Positions 1 through 7,831 of a stretch of 39,841 nt of DNA are shown piece after piece. How positions within the stretch are numbered: the first letter of the stretch is position 1; every line of letters begins with the position of its first letter. Location: contig JAFLRN010000020.1 in NCBI GenBank assembly GCA_022511385.1, forward strand, positions 1 through 39,841, given 5' to 3'. Made by a program: the position numbers and the translations under genes. The notes under the pieces are model-generated. The model saw only the letters and a list, made by a program, of their open reading frames with translations, was not told the DNA's origin and did no database searches. The DNA is from Acetatifactor sp. Its GTDB lineage: Bacteria > Bacillota > Clostridia > Lachnospirales > Lachnospiraceae.

Positions 1-396
1 GTAAGTGTTTTGAATAATAAAGAGAAAACTCCGTTGTTTTCTGTGGAAGAACGTGTTAATATACTAAGAGAGGCCACAAAGGATATTCCCAATGTGCGGA
101 TTGACAGCTTCAGTGGACTGCTGATCAATTATGCGGCTGAGAACGACCTCCACATAGCGGTAAGGGGGCTGCGTGCGATCACGGATTTTGAATATGAGCT
201 CCAGATTGCCCAGACCAACCGAAAGCTTTCCAAGGAGAAGCTTGACACCATGTTCCTGACCACAAGTCTGGAGTATGCATACCTCAGTTCCTCCAGTGTG
301 AAGGAAATTGCCAGCTTCGGCGGGGATATCAGCCAGTGTGTGCCGGAGTTTGTAGAAAAGTTGATATATGAAAAATACAGGATCAAGCAGCAATGA
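1..396 (+). CDS. coaD: Phosphopantetheine adenylyltransferase, 3' part
   Basis: CoaD transfers AMP from ATP to 4'-phosphopantetheine, the penultimate step of coenzyme A synthesis in the cytoplasm. The reading frame is open from base 1, so the start and the N-terminal nucleotide-binding HxGH motif lie outside the window. The visible part has the family's RGLR motif, the [15 protein letters not shown] helix, and the C-terminal [19 protein letters not shown] segment that lines the ATP site. Downstream, 53 bp separate it from a coiled-coil gene, which fits the usual clostridial neighbourhood (rsmD-coaD-coiled-coil protein). Nothing looks damaged. The family call is close to certain. Confidence 0.95.
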   Translation, partial: VSVLNNKEKTPLFSVEERVNILREATKDIPNVRIDSFSGLLINYAAENDLHIAVRGLRAITDFEYELQIAQTNRKLSKEKLDTMFLTTSLEYAYLSSSSVKEIASFGGDISQCVPEFVEKLIYEKYRIKQQ

Positions 397-449
397 CTGT
401 GATGCAGCCAAAGGTTTGAGTGCAACAGTAAGAATAAGGAGTGATGTCC

Positions 450-1055
450 ATGAGCAGCAGAATTGAGCAGTTAATAGACGAGTTAGAAGAGTATATTGAG
501 AGCTGTAAACCAAAGTTCATGTCCAATTCGGAGATCATTGTCAATAAGGATGAGATTGATGAGCTGCTTCGCGAACTTCGCATGAAGACGCCTGATGAGA
601 TCAAGCGCTATCAGAAGATCATCAGCAATAAGGAGGCCATCTTAAACGATGCCAGAGCAAAGGCTGAGGCGCTGATCAACGAGGCCACCATACATACCAA
701 CGAGCTGATCAGTGAACATGAGATCATGCAGCAGGCCTACGCTCAAGCAAACGTAGTGGTGACCCAGGCGGCCCATCAGGCTCAGGATATTCTCGACAAA
801 GCCACCATAGAGGCCAATGAGCTGCGGATGCAGGCAGCCCAGTATACGGAGGACCGGCTGGCGGAGTTGGAAAGCATTATCCTGTCCGCGCTTCAGACCT
901 CCACTGCAAACTATTCTACGCTGATAAACTCACTGAATCAGTATAAAGAATTGATCCAGTCCAACCGCCGTGCCCTGTACCCATCGGACGAAGACCTGGA
1001 ATCGCTTCCTCTGGACAACACGGCAGGGGAAAGCGGACTGGATGTGATCCAATGA
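450..1055 (+). CDS. Coiled-coil protein encoded next to coaD
   Basis: This is a 201-residue, mostly helical, charged protein. The central part (roughly residues 55-150) is rich in A, E, Q and K with heptad-like spacing, the kind of sequence often labelled as a vacuolar ATPase subunit H-like or DivIVA-like protein; neither name implies proven function. There is no signal peptide or membrane segment. ATG 450 is preferred because AAGGAG at 436-441 lies 8 bases upstream; GTG 441 and ATG 444 in the same frame are too close to that site. The stop overlaps the start of the amidase gene by 4 bp (ATGA), so the two are probably translationally coupled. The C-terminal tail (about residues 155-201) is acidic and looks disordered. 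I cannot assign a function; a role at the membrane or division site is only a guess from its resemblance and partner. Confidence 0.8.
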   Translation: MSSRIEQLIDELEEYIESCKPKFMSNSEIIVNKDEIDELLRELRMKTPDEIKRYQKIISNKEAILNDARAKAEALINEATIHTNELISEHEIMQQAYAQANVVVTQAAHQAQDILDKATIEANELRMQAAQYTEDRLAELESIILSALQTSTANYSTLINSLNQYKELIQSNRRALYPSDEDLESLPLDNTAGESGLDVIQ

Positions 1056-2467
1056 GAAGAAAAACCGGTTTTCGCAAGGGAGCCGGTTTTTTTACACTGA
1101 TGATCCTCCTTCTGACGGCGTTTCTGCCTTCCGAAACCGTACATGCGGCGGATAGGCTTCAGGATGTGGGCGACAAATTGGTGATCGTGATCGATCCCGG
1201 CCACGGCGGCGAAAATCTGGGCACCATTGAAAACGGCTATGAAGAGAAGGGTATGACCATTATTACGGCTCTGGCTATGTATGAGGAGCTCTCCCTTTAT
1301 GATGATGTGGAGGTTTATCTGACCAGAATAAGTGATGTGGAGGAAGATATCAAGCTGGAGGACCGCGCCGCTTTTGCGGCTTCTGTGGAGGCGGACTTCC
1401 TGTTCAGCATTCACTACAATGCATCGGCAAATCATGAGCTTTTCGGTTCAGAGGTCTGGGTGTCAGCCTTTGCTCCTTTTAACGGCTATGGCTACCAGTT
1501 TGGCTATGAGTTATTAAGTGACATGAGGGATTATGGTCTGTTGATCCGAGGTGTCAAAACCAGACTGGGAGATAAAGGGGGCAACTATTACGGCATCATC
1601 CGATACTCAGAGGCAGTGGGTGTCCCAGCTGTGATCATTGAACACTGCCATGTGGATGAGTCCAGAGACGAAGTCTACTGTGACACTCAGGAAAAACTTC
1701 AGGAATTCGGCCGCATGGATGCAACAGCTGTGGCCCGGTATTTTGGATTGAAAAGCTCCGTGCTGGGAGTGGACTACTCCGGTTATTCCCTGATAAAATC
1801 CAGCGACACCACAGCAGTTCTCGCAACGGTTCGGGATGGAACAGCTCCCGATGTGTGCCAGATTGAGCTGCTGGAGACGGACTATGAAACGGGGCAGCTT
1901 TCCCTGGAAGTGACAGCGGTAGACTATGACACGCCGCTTCTGTATTATTCCTACAGTTTGGATGGCGGATTGACCTTTCAGCCAAGGGAACCATGGCCGG
2001 GCAGCGATACCCTGACGGGCAGCTATCCTGACACATTTACCCTGAATCTGAAGATACCCCCGGATACAAGCCCCACTGTCATCCTTCGGGCTTACAATAT
2101 GTATGATCTGTACACGGAGAGCAACGCCTGGATCAGTCCCCAGTGGTATCATTATCAGGAAGAAGAGGAGCTTCTGGAGGTTGCAGGATCCGCGCAGGCT
2201 GGGGGAACGGAGAGTGAAGAGAACTCTTCGGAAACGGACCGGAAGGAAGTGGCCGGAAATGCTCCGGACGACAGCGATACAGGACAGGAGGGAGAGAGTC
2301 CAGTCAGCTTTCTTACCTTTCTGGTAATTTGCCTTGTGGTAGTGCTGGCGCTGTTTTTTCTTCTTCTGGTGTCCCAGGCTATATCCGATCACAAACATAA
2401 AAGAGCCGCCCGTCAGCGCAGAAAGGCTCAGGGCCAGAACAGGAACCGCCCATCAGCGAAGGAATGA
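1052..2467 (+). CDS. N-acetylmuramoyl-L-alanine amidase, membrane-anchored
   Basis: This is an Amidase_3 family zinc enzyme that cleaves the MurNAc-L-alanine bond of peptidoglycan. Residues 1-33 form a signal peptide (basic start, hydrophobic core, VHA-A cleavage-like site). The catalytic domain spans about residues 43-235: DPGHGG at 48-53 gives the first zinc histidine (H51), E65 in the YEEKGM segment is the likely second ligand, SIHYN gives H121, and IEHCHVD gives the catalytic E197. Residues about 250-360 look like an immunoglobulin-like beta domain. An acidic, serine-rich linker follows, then a transmembrane helix at about 420-444 and a very basic cytoplasmic tail. A secreted amidase with a C-terminal anchor would stay attached to the outer face of the membrane. 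It overlaps the upstream gene by 4 bp and converges on ylbJ with a 15-bp overlap of coding ends. Confidence 0.93.
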   Translation: MRRKTGFRKGAGFFTLMILLLTAFLPSETVHAADRLQDVGDKLVIVIDPGHGGENLGTIENGYEEKGMTIITALAMYEELSLYDDVEVYLTRISDVEEDIKLEDRAAFAASVEADFLFSIHYNASANHELFGSEVWVSAFAPFNGYGYQFGYELLSDMRDYGLLIRGVKTRLGDKGGNYYGIIRYSEAVGVPAVIIEHCHVDESRDEVYCDTQEKLQEFGRMDATAVARYFGLKSSVLGVDYSGYSLIKSSDTTAVLATVRDGTAPDVCQIELLETDYETGQLSLEVTAVDYDTPLLYYSYSLDGGLTFQPREPWPGSDTLTGSYPDTFTLNLKIPPDTSPTVILRAYNMYDLYTESNAWISPQWYHYQEEEELLEVAGSAQAGGTESEENSSETDRKEVAGNAPDDSDTGQEGESPVSFLTFLVICLVVVLALFFLLLVSQAISDHKHKRAARQRRKAQGQNRNRPSAKE

Positions 2468-3556
2468 CCCGGGCCAGAACAGGAACCAGCATAGATAAAA
2501 TCCTGCGTTTAAAAGAGTCAGAAGCACTTTATGAAAAATGTAGCCGGACAAAGACAGATCCGTGTTTCGGATACAACTGTAGGTCTGAGCGATACAGGAC
2601 AGACCTCCAAAGGACAGTGCCAGAAGACTGTAAAGCGGCAGACTTTGCTGTAGCATGCCAAGTCCGCCCGTGATTTCCAGGAGCGGCCCCATGACGGTAA
2701 GAGGCCTGCCAAGCAGCACATGGGGGACCAGATTCATGAGATTGAATAAGATCATATAGCCGCCCAGCATTAAAATACTCTGGATGGAGGCCTGGACGGA
2801 CTGTTCGGCTGCCTCCAGAATAAGCAGCCACGTAGCTTTTTTCTTGGGAGGCAGCTCGCAACTTTTCAGTTCGACCTGTGTGCGCTTGCCATCAGTCAGT
2901 TTTCCAGCAGTACTTTGCATGCGCCTGCCAGCAGTCAGCTTTCCGACAGTACTCTGCATGTGCCTGCCGGCAGTCAGTTTTCCGACAGTACTTTGCATGT
3001 GCCTGTCATAGTGTTGCTTTCCCACAGGGGAGAGCGCTGGCTGTCTTGTCGATGTAATACCAATATCACTATATACCGTATAGCGCAGGATAAGCCCATA
3101 CAGCAGTGGAATGCCATACATGCCAAAGAGATAGGGAAGCACCAGCCTGCGGCCCAAGAGGGGCAGCACGAAGCTGCAGAAATACACGGGACCGATATTA
3201 TTGCAGAAGGCCAGCAGATACTGGGCCTCACGCTGGGTGAGCATTCCCCGTTCCCGAAGCTCCCCCGTCACCTTGGCCCCCATGGGAAAGCCGCAGAGAA
3301 AGCCAAGCAGCATGCAGTAGCATACATTTTTTCTTACCTTGTACAAAGGTCCCACCATCGGGTATACCGCCATGGACATCCTTTCCGTCAGGTTCAGCCT
3401 GACCATGATGCCGGAGAGTATCATAAAAGGAAGCAGGGCAGGGATCATTTTGGAAAACCACAGCTCCAGGCCCAGTCCAGCGTAGACAAGGCTCTGGGCG
3501 GAATTTGTCAGGATACAGCCGGTGAGCAGGAGAAACAAAAGGGTGATAAGCTTCAT
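2453..3556 (-). CDS. ylbJ: Sporulation integral membrane protein YlbJ (GATE/nucleoside-recognition family)
   Basis: This is a 367-residue polytopic membrane protein of the nucleoside-recognition (GATE) family, annotated in spore formers as YlbJ. The family signature is visible in the segments LLGFLCGFPMGAKVTGEL and FCNNIGPVYF and in the last third, where a second set of hydrophobic helices repeats the motif. In Bacillus, ylbJ follows the coaD homologue and is linked to sporulation; here it lies two genes away on the other strand. The frame is open upstream to 3724, but ATG 3556 (MKLITLLFLLLTG) starts the hydrophobic first helix and is the plausible start; the extra 56 residues would be soluble and would overlap rsuA. 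An unusual hydrophilic loop holds three 13-residue repeats (HMQSTVGKLTAGR type), described separately. The repeat leaves the frame intact, so the protein may still work. Confidence 0.88.
   Translation of the reverse strand: MKLITLLFLLLTGCILTNSAQSLVYAGLGLELWFSKMIPALLPFMILSGIMVRLNLTERMSMAVYPMVGPLYKVRKNVCYCMLLGFLCGFPMGAKVTGELRERGMLTQREAQYLLAFCNNIGPVYFCSFVLPLLGRRLVLPYLFGMYGIPLLYGLILRYTVYSDIGITSTRQPALSPVGKQHYDRHMQSTVGKLTAGRHMQSTVGKLTAGRRMQSTAGKLTDGKRTQVELKSCELPPKKKATWLLILEAAEQSVQASIQSILMLGGYMILFNLMNLVPHVLLGRPLTVMGPLLEITGGLGMLQQSLPLYSLLALSFGGLSCIAQTYSCIRNTDLSLSGYIFHKVLLTLLNAGFYLCWFLFWPGSFLR
2881..3009 (-). repeat. 39-bp tandem repeat inside ylbJ, about 3.3 copies
   Basis: Copies lie at 2881-2919, 2920-2958 and 2959-2997 with a partial fourth to 3009; for example the landmark GCAT recurs at 2917, 2956 and 2995. 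The period is a multiple of three, so each copy adds 13 residues (MQSTVGKLTAG core) to the hydrophilic loop between the two membrane halves of YlbJ. Copies differ at a few bases. This is seen directly; slippage or unequal recombination as the cause is inference. Confidence 0.92.
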
Positions 3557-3607
3557 AGTATATCCAAGACAGGTCTTTGACAAAATATATGAAGCAGGAG
3601 TGGGTTT

Positions 3608-4312
3608 ATGCGTTTGGACAAGTTTTTGTGTGACAGGAATATAGGCACCAGGAGCCAGGTGAAGACCTATATTCGCCAGGGCCTTGTGACGGTAAACAAT
3701 AAAACAGCTCAAGCGCCGGATCAAAAAATAAACGAAGAGGAAGATCTTGTGACATTTCAGGGGCGCAGGCTGCGTCCTGGCGGTTTTATCTATTACATGC
3801 TAAACAAGCCCCAGGGAGTTGTCTCCGCAACTCAGGATAATAGGGACACTACGGTAGTAGACCTTTTGAAAGGCTGCGATCTCCCCAGAGACGGCGTATT
3901 TCCCGTGGGCCGTCTGGACAAGGATACGGAGGGGCTTCTGATCCTTACTGATGACGGGGAAATGGCCCACAGACTTCTTTCACCGAAAAAGCATGTGGAC
4001 AAGACCTATCTTGTGACGGCACAGCATCCTCTGTCCCAGGAAGACATCGAACGTCTGGAGCAGGGTGTCGATATCGGTGAGGAACGTCTGACACTTCCCG
4101 CAAAGGTGGAGCTTGAGGCGGACACTCAGTTTTTCCTGACCATTCACGAGGGCAAATTTCACCAGATAAAGCGGATGCTCCAGGCGGTGGACAATCAGGT
4201 TGTGGCTCTGAAGCGCATTTCCTTCGGAGGACTTGCACTGGACGAGGGGCTTAAGCCCGGAGAATACAGGGAATTGACAAAGCAGGAGGTGGAAATACTA
4301 CATGAGGCATGA
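3608..4312 (+). CDS. rsuA: 16S rRNA pseudouridine synthase, RsuA/RluB/E/F family
   Basis: This is a 234-residue enzyme that isomerises a uridine in rRNA. Residues 1-60 form an S4 RNA-binding domain (MRLDKFLCDR, then a VTVNNK strand). The catalytic domain follows, with the start motif YYMLNKPQGVVSA at about 63-75 and the GRLDKDTEGLLILT motif with catalytic D104. The motif DEGLKPGEYRELT near the end is typical of the RsuA branch. The length matches the family. Modification of 16S position 516 is the usual assignment, but the exact target cannot be read from the sequence. The start is supported by GCAGGAG about 9 bases upstream. The 3' end overlaps the HAD gene by 11 bp, so the two are probably co-transcribed. 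Confidence 0.92.
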   Translation: MRLDKFLCDRNIGTRSQVKTYIRQGLVTVNNKTAQAPDQKINEEEDLVTFQGRRLRPGGFIYYMLNKPQGVVSATQDNRDTTVVDLLKGCDLPRDGVFPVGRLDKDTEGLLILTDDGEMAHRLLSPKKHVDKTYLVTAQHPLSQEDIERLEQGVDIGEERLTLPAKVELEADTQFFLTIHEGKFHQIKRMLQAVDNQVVALKRISFGGLALDEGLKPGEYRELTKQEVEILHEA

Positions 4313-4961
4313 GATGCTTGAGGGAATAGAGGCGGTGATCTTTGACCTGGACGGCTCACTGGTGGACTCCATGTGGCTGTGGAGAGCCATCGACATTGAG
4401 TATCTTGGCCGCTTTGGGATTCCACTGCCGGAGGACCTCCAGTCAAAGATAGAGGGGATGAGCTTCAATGAGACAGCTCTGTATTTCAAGGAACATTTTG
4501 CCATTCCTGATCCCGTGGAAAAGATCAAGGATGACTGGAATCGGATGGCCTGGGACAAATATGCCAATGAAGTGCCATTAAAGCCTGGAATACCGGAATT
4601 TCTGGAAGGCTGTGTTGCAAACGGAATCCGGTTGGGAATTGCTACCAGCAACTCCCGTGAACTGGTGGAGAATATCGCGCTGGTGCATGGACTGAAGGAC
4701 CGTTTTTCCTGCATTATGACCGGATGTGATGTCGAGAAAGGGAAACCGGCACCGGATATTTATCTGGCGGTGGCGAGGGAGCTTGGGGTGGACCCGGCAA
4801 AGTGTCTGGTATTTGAGGACATTATTCCCGGCATCCGGGCCGGAGTCAGCGCCGGCATGCGGGTCTGCGCCGTGGAGGACGCTTATTCTGTTCCCCAGAG
4901 AGAAAGCAAACGAGAAATGGCGGACTACTATATCGAGGATTTTTACGGACTTTTATCTTGA
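4302..4961 (+). CDS. HAD-superfamily hydrolase, beta-phosphoglucomutase-like
   Basis: This is a 219-residue HAD phosphatase or phosphomutase. All four motifs are present: FDLDGSLVDS near the N-terminus with nucleophile D15 and acid/base D17, the ATSNS threonine/serine loop, the lysine in EKGKPAPDIY, and the metal-binding acidic pair in CLVFEDIIPGIRAGVSAGM. The helical cap lies between motifs I and II, as in the beta-PGM branch. The substrate cannot be told from sequence; small sugar phosphates are usual. The start at 4302 lies inside the end of rsuA, with AGGAGG at 4284-4289; ATG 4314 is a possible alternative. It leads into the dehydrogenase gene with a 16-bp gap. Confidence 0.9.
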   Translation: MRHEMLEGIEAVIFDLDGSLVDSMWLWRAIDIEYLGRFGIPLPEDLQSKIEGMSFNETALYFKEHFAIPDPVEKIKDDWNRMAWDKYANEVPLKPGIPEFLEGCVANGIRLGIATSNSRELVENIALVHGLKDRFSCIMTGCDVEKGKPAPDIYLAVARELGVDPAKCLVFEDIIPGIRAGVSAGMRVCAVEDAYSVPQRESKREMADYYIEDFYGLLS

Positions 4962-4977
4962 AAGGACTAAATAACGT

Positions 4978-5757
4978 ATGAATGTAATTATTATCACCGG
5001 TGCATCCTCTGGAATGGGAATGGAATTTGCCAAACAGATGGACAGGTGTTTTTCCACTGTTGACGAGTTCTGGCTGATTGCAAGAAGCCGTGACAGACTG
5101 GAAAAGCTGGCGGAAGAATTGACGCATAAAGCCAAAGTGTTTGCTATGGATGTCACGGATAAAAGCAGCATGGATCGACTGGAGAAGGAACTGCAGGAGA
5201 GGAAGGCTGTGGTGAGGATATTGATCAACTGCGCAGGGTATGGCATCATGGGATCCTTTGACAGGCTGGACAGAGAACAGACCCTCGGCATGGTACGCCT
5301 GAACTGCGAAGCTCTGACGGATATGACGTATAGGATGCTTCCTTTCATGCGCAAAAACAGCCGCATTATTCAGCTGGCCTCCAGCGCCGCCTTCATGCCG
5401 CAGCCGGACTTTGCGGTATATGCAGCCAGCAAGGCCTATGTGCACAGCTTCTCCAGAGCCATCGGTGCGGAGCTGAATGACCGTGGCATCTATGTGACCA
5501 GCGTGTGCCCCGGCCCGGTAGATACGCCGTTTTTTGATATTGCAGAAAAGGACGGTACCACCTTGGCAGTGAAAAAAATGACCATGGTACAGCCGGAAAA
5601 GGTGGTGGCCCTGGCTCTGCGGGATTCCTATTACAAACGTCCGGTTTCGGTCTGCTCCCTGCCCATCAAAGCCTTTCACGCAGCAGCTAAGGCAGTTCCT
5701 CATGGCATGCTTTTGAAGGGGATTTCAATATTAAAGAGTCTTTCGATATTGAAGTAG
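4978..5757 (+). CDS. Short-chain dehydrogenase/reductase
   Basis: This is a 259-residue classical SDR. TGASSGMG at residues 7-14 binds the nicotinamide dinucleotide, NCAG at 84-87 stabilises the fold, and the catalytic set is S135/S136, Y148 and K152 (YAASK). CPGPVDTPFF at about 178 fits the usual loop. The substrate is unknown; the closest general description is a YqjQ/DltE-like oxidoreductase. The last twelve residues (GISILKSLSILK) are encoded by the first units of a degenerate 18-bp tandem repeat that continues beyond the stop. In another frame the repeat stays open for eight units, so the C-terminus may once have been longer or may have been captured by the repeat. Confidence 0.9.
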   Translation: MNVIIITGASSGMGMEFAKQMDRCFSTVDEFWLIARSRDRLEKLAEELTHKAKVFAMDVTDKSSMDRLEKELQERKAVVRILINCAGYGIMGSFDRLDREQTLGMVRLNCEALTDMTYRMLPFMRKNSRIIQLASSAAFMPQPDFAVYAASKAYVHSFSRAIGAELNDRGIYVTSVCPGPVDTPFFDIAEKDGTTLAVKKMTMVQPEKVVALALRDSYYKRPVSVCSLPIKAFHAAAKAVPHGMLLKGISILKSLSILK

Positions 5758-5866
5758 CTTTCAGCAATAAAGAAACCCTCGATATGGAAGGAGCTTTCGG
5801 CATTAATGAATCTTTTGATATGGAAGCAACTTCCGACATGGAAGCAGCTTTCACTATAGAATTCAC
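5723..5866 (+). repeat. Degenerate 18-bp tandem repeat, 8 units, over the 3' end of the SDR gene
   Basis: Units start at 5723, 5741, 5759, 5777, 5795, 5813, 5831 and 5849. The consensus is close to TTTCGATATGGAAGNAGC. The first two units encode the last residues of the dehydrogenase. In the frame beginning at 5724 all eight units are open and read as hexapeptides of the form F-D-I/M-E-x-A/S, ending at the stop 5883-5885 just before the next gene. That frame has no clear start or ribosome binding site. The complementary strand is also open. No CRISPR-like spacers occur. Confidence 0.9.
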
Positions 5867-5888
5867 TGTGAGAAAAAGGGGATAAACC

Positions 5889-6536
5889 ATGAAATTATCT
5901 CGAATGTTCACCACCGGAAAGGTAAAGGGAACAAGAAATTATTTGGACACACAAAAGAAATATGAGCTGCTCAGGACCTTGCTATATTTTGCCATACCGG
6001 TTTCTCTTTTTATAGCGGGCATCATGCAGACAGAGGCCGGAGTGTCCACCGATCTGCATGGTTTTGCTTTGTTTAAGGCAGGTCTCATCAATCCGGAGAG
6101 CAGAGTGAATCTTCTCAGCATTGTGGCGGTGCTGGGGCTTCTTCCTGCCAGTAAAAGCCTTGTCAATGCCATAATGTTCCTGCGGTTTCACAGTTTGAGC
6201 AGCGATGCTGCCGAGCAGGCCACCGATGCCAGCAAGGAGCTTCAGACCCTTTACGACAGTGTTTTCACCTCCTACAAGAAAAACTTTGTGGTTGGACATC
6301 TGGCAGTGAGAGGAAATACGGTGTGCGGTTATTCCGAGGACGAGAATTTTCAGGAAAATGAATTCTATAAACATATAGGAGACATTCTGAAGCTTGATGG
6401 CCATAAGGAGGTCACCGTAAAGATTTTTACGGATCTGAAAAAATATACGGAGCGGCTGGGTCAGATGGCTTCTCTGGAGGAAAGTCCGGAGAGGACGGCG
6501 GCTGTTATTGACACTTTGAAGAGTGTTTCGCTCTAA
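5889..6536 (+). CDS. Unknown protein with two N-terminal membrane helices
   Basis: This 215-residue protein is not one I can name. After a short basic start and the segment NYLDTQKKYELLRTL, two hydrophobic helices follow at about residues 30-48 and 74-96, separated by a short loop. The remainder (about 100-215) is soluble and mixed alpha/beta, with a helix holding SSDAAEQATDASKELQTLY and a last part rich in K and E. Two helices with both ends on the cytoplasmic side is the likely topology, which would put a soluble C-terminal domain in the cytoplasm. Start 5889 is the first ATG after AAAAAGGGGATAAACC. It follows the repeat region behind the dehydrogenase and is followed by a repeat-filled spacer. 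It looks intact and has normal codon use. Confidence 0.75.
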   Translation: MKLSRMFTTGKVKGTRNYLDTQKKYELLRTLLYFAIPVSLFIAGIMQTEAGVSTDLHGFALFKAGLINPESRVNLLSIVAVLGLLPASKSLVNAIMFLRFHSLSSDAAEQATDASKELQTLYDSVFTSYKKNFVVGHLAVRGNTVCGYSEDENFQENEFYKHIGDILKLDGHKEVTVKIFTDLKKYTERLGQMASLEESPERTAAVIDTLKSVSL

Positions 6537-6583
6537 AGGTGTAGAGAGATTGTTGCGCTAAGTTACGAAGATAGGTGCTGTAT

Positions 6584-6693
6584 ATGTGTAAATTTTGTAC
6601 TTAATATGTGTAAAATTTGTGCTCAAAATGTGTAAATTTAGTGCTTAAGATGTGCTAAATTTGTGCCAAACTTGTGCTAAATTGGTAAATAAT
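6584..6693 (+). repeat. 22-bp tandem repeat, 5 copies, intergenic
   Basis: Units start at 6584, 6606, 6628, 6650 and 6672, exactly 22 bp apart. The conserved core is ATGTG(T/C)TAAATTTGTGCT with small differences. The array fills most of the 179-bp gap before the RluD-like gene and ends just before its ribosome binding region (AGGGGG at 6695-6700). The copies abut without spacers, so this is not a CRISPR array. It carries repeated TAAATTT stretches that could hold promoter-like elements, but I see no clear -35/-10 pair. Confidence 0.92.
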
Positions 6694-6715
6694 CAGGGGG
6701 AAATGAGAGATTCCT

Positions 6716-7822
6716 ATGCAGTCAGTAACAATAAACAGCAATCAGGCTGGACAGAGGCTGGACAAGTTCCTTCATAAGCTTCTGCCTGAGGCGGGTACAG
6801 GCTTTTTATATAAGATGCTGCGAAAGAAAAACATTACTCTGAACGGCAGGAAAGCGGAAGGTTCGGAGCTGTTGTCCCAGGGGGACAAGGTCTGCTTCTT
6901 TTTCTCCGACGAAACCTTTGAAAAGTTTGTAGGGAAGGATATTTCCCTTCATAAAGAGTACAGCAGATCTTATCAGGAATTAAAGGGCGTAAAAGTGATT
7001 TACGAAGACGAACATGTGTTGATTTTGGATAAGCCTGCTGGAATACTCACACAAAAAGCGTCGGGCGGTGACATCAGTCTGAATGAATGGATGATTGGTT
7101 ATCTACTGGAAAGAGATCCCAGCTTCGCGACTGAGCTTGACACTTTCCATCCTTCTGTGTGCAACCGACTGGACCGGAACACCTCCGGCCTCGTGCTGTG
7201 CGGCAAGTCCTTGGCGGGCCTGCAGTTTTTGAGCCACTGCATCAGGGAGCGCAGCATCAGAAAATTTTACCGTACCATCTGTGTGGGTAAGCTTAAGGAA
7301 CCTGCGCTTGTGAAGGGTTATTTAAGCAAGGATAGGAACAGAAATCGGGTGAGTATAAATACGACACTGACTGAATCCGGCAGACCGAATGCAACGCTTA
7401 CAGAAATCCAAAGGACAGGAGATGACCGGCCAGTGGTGGTAAATAAGGATAAACCTCTGGCAGTAAGTAGCGTTTCGGCAAGTGATGGTGGAGAATATAT
7501 TGAGACAGCATATAGGCCCATTTGTGTTGGAGACAAATACACCCTGCTGGAGGTGGAATTGATCACCGGAAAGCCCCATCAGATTCGGGCACACCTGGCA
7601 GGCTTGGGACACCCACTTATCGGAGATTTTAAGTACGGAGATACAAAGGTGAACAGGAATCTGCAGCAAACCTATGGCCTAGAACATCAGCTGCTTCATG
7701 CCTTCCGGGTGGAATTCCCTGAGACGGAAGAACCCGCAGGTTTAAAGTTAAGCGGCAGGGTCATCACAGCCCCTTGTCCGAAGCAGTTCGAACAGATTCA
7801 GAAAGCGCTGGAATTATCATAA
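6716..7822 (+). CDS. RluA/RluD-family rRNA pseudouridine synthase
   Basis: This 368-residue enzyme has an N-terminal S4 domain (RLDKFLHKLLP from residue 14) and an RluA-type catalytic domain. VLILDKPAGILTQ opens the catalytic domain, the catalytic aspartate is D153 in NRLDRNTSGLVL, and GKPHQIRAHLAGLGHPLIGD is the conserved late motif. It probably modifies 23S rRNA, but the target position is unknown. Compared with family members there is an insertion of about 40 residues (roughly 205-250) between YLSKDRNRNRVS and ETAYRPI, which includes a two-copy 30-bp repeat. The insertion sits in a surface region between conserved motifs and keeps the frame, so activity is plausible. ATG 6716 follows a purine-rich stretch, but spacing to AGGGGG is long. 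Confidence 0.9.
   Translation: MQSVTINSNQAGQRLDKFLHKLLPEAGTGFLYKMLRKKNITLNGRKAEGSELLSQGDKVCFFFSDETFEKFVGKDISLHKEYSRSYQELKGVKVIYEDEHVLILDKPAGILTQKASGGDISLNEWMIGYLLERDPSFATELDTFHPSVCNRLDRNTSGLVLCGKSLAGLQFLSHCIRERSIRKFYRTICVGKLKEPALVKGYLSKDRNRNRVSINTTLTESGRPNATLTEIQRTGDDRPVVVNKDKPLAVSSVSASDGGEYIETAYRPICVGDKYTLLEVELITGKPHQIRAHLAGLGHPLIGDFKYGDTKVNRNLQQTYGLEHQLLHAFRVEFPETEEPAGLKLSGRVITAPCPKQFEQIQKALELS
7361..7420 (+). repeat. 30-bp direct repeat inside the RluD-like gene, 2 divergent copies
   Basis: The 7361-7390 and 7391-7420 segments encode TTLTESGRPN and ATLTEIQRTG. They align over their whole length at protein level and about two thirds of bases. They lie within the insertion that normal RluA-type enzymes lack. 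This is the weakest of the repeats reported here. Confidence 0.5.
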
Positions 7823-7831
7823 AAGACTTTG

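Noticed and set aside
2915..3580. 221-residue plus-strand ORF opposite ylbJ
   Set aside because: It is an antisense shadow; ylbJ has conserved membrane motifs in the other strand.
5687..5914. 75-residue minus-strand ORF across the 18-bp repeat
   Set aside because: The periodic codon pattern follows from the tandem repeat, and there is no ribosome binding site or homology that I recognise.
6584..6693. CRISPR array from regularly spaced repeats
   Set aside because: Units abut with no unique spacers, are only 22 bp, and no cas genes are near.
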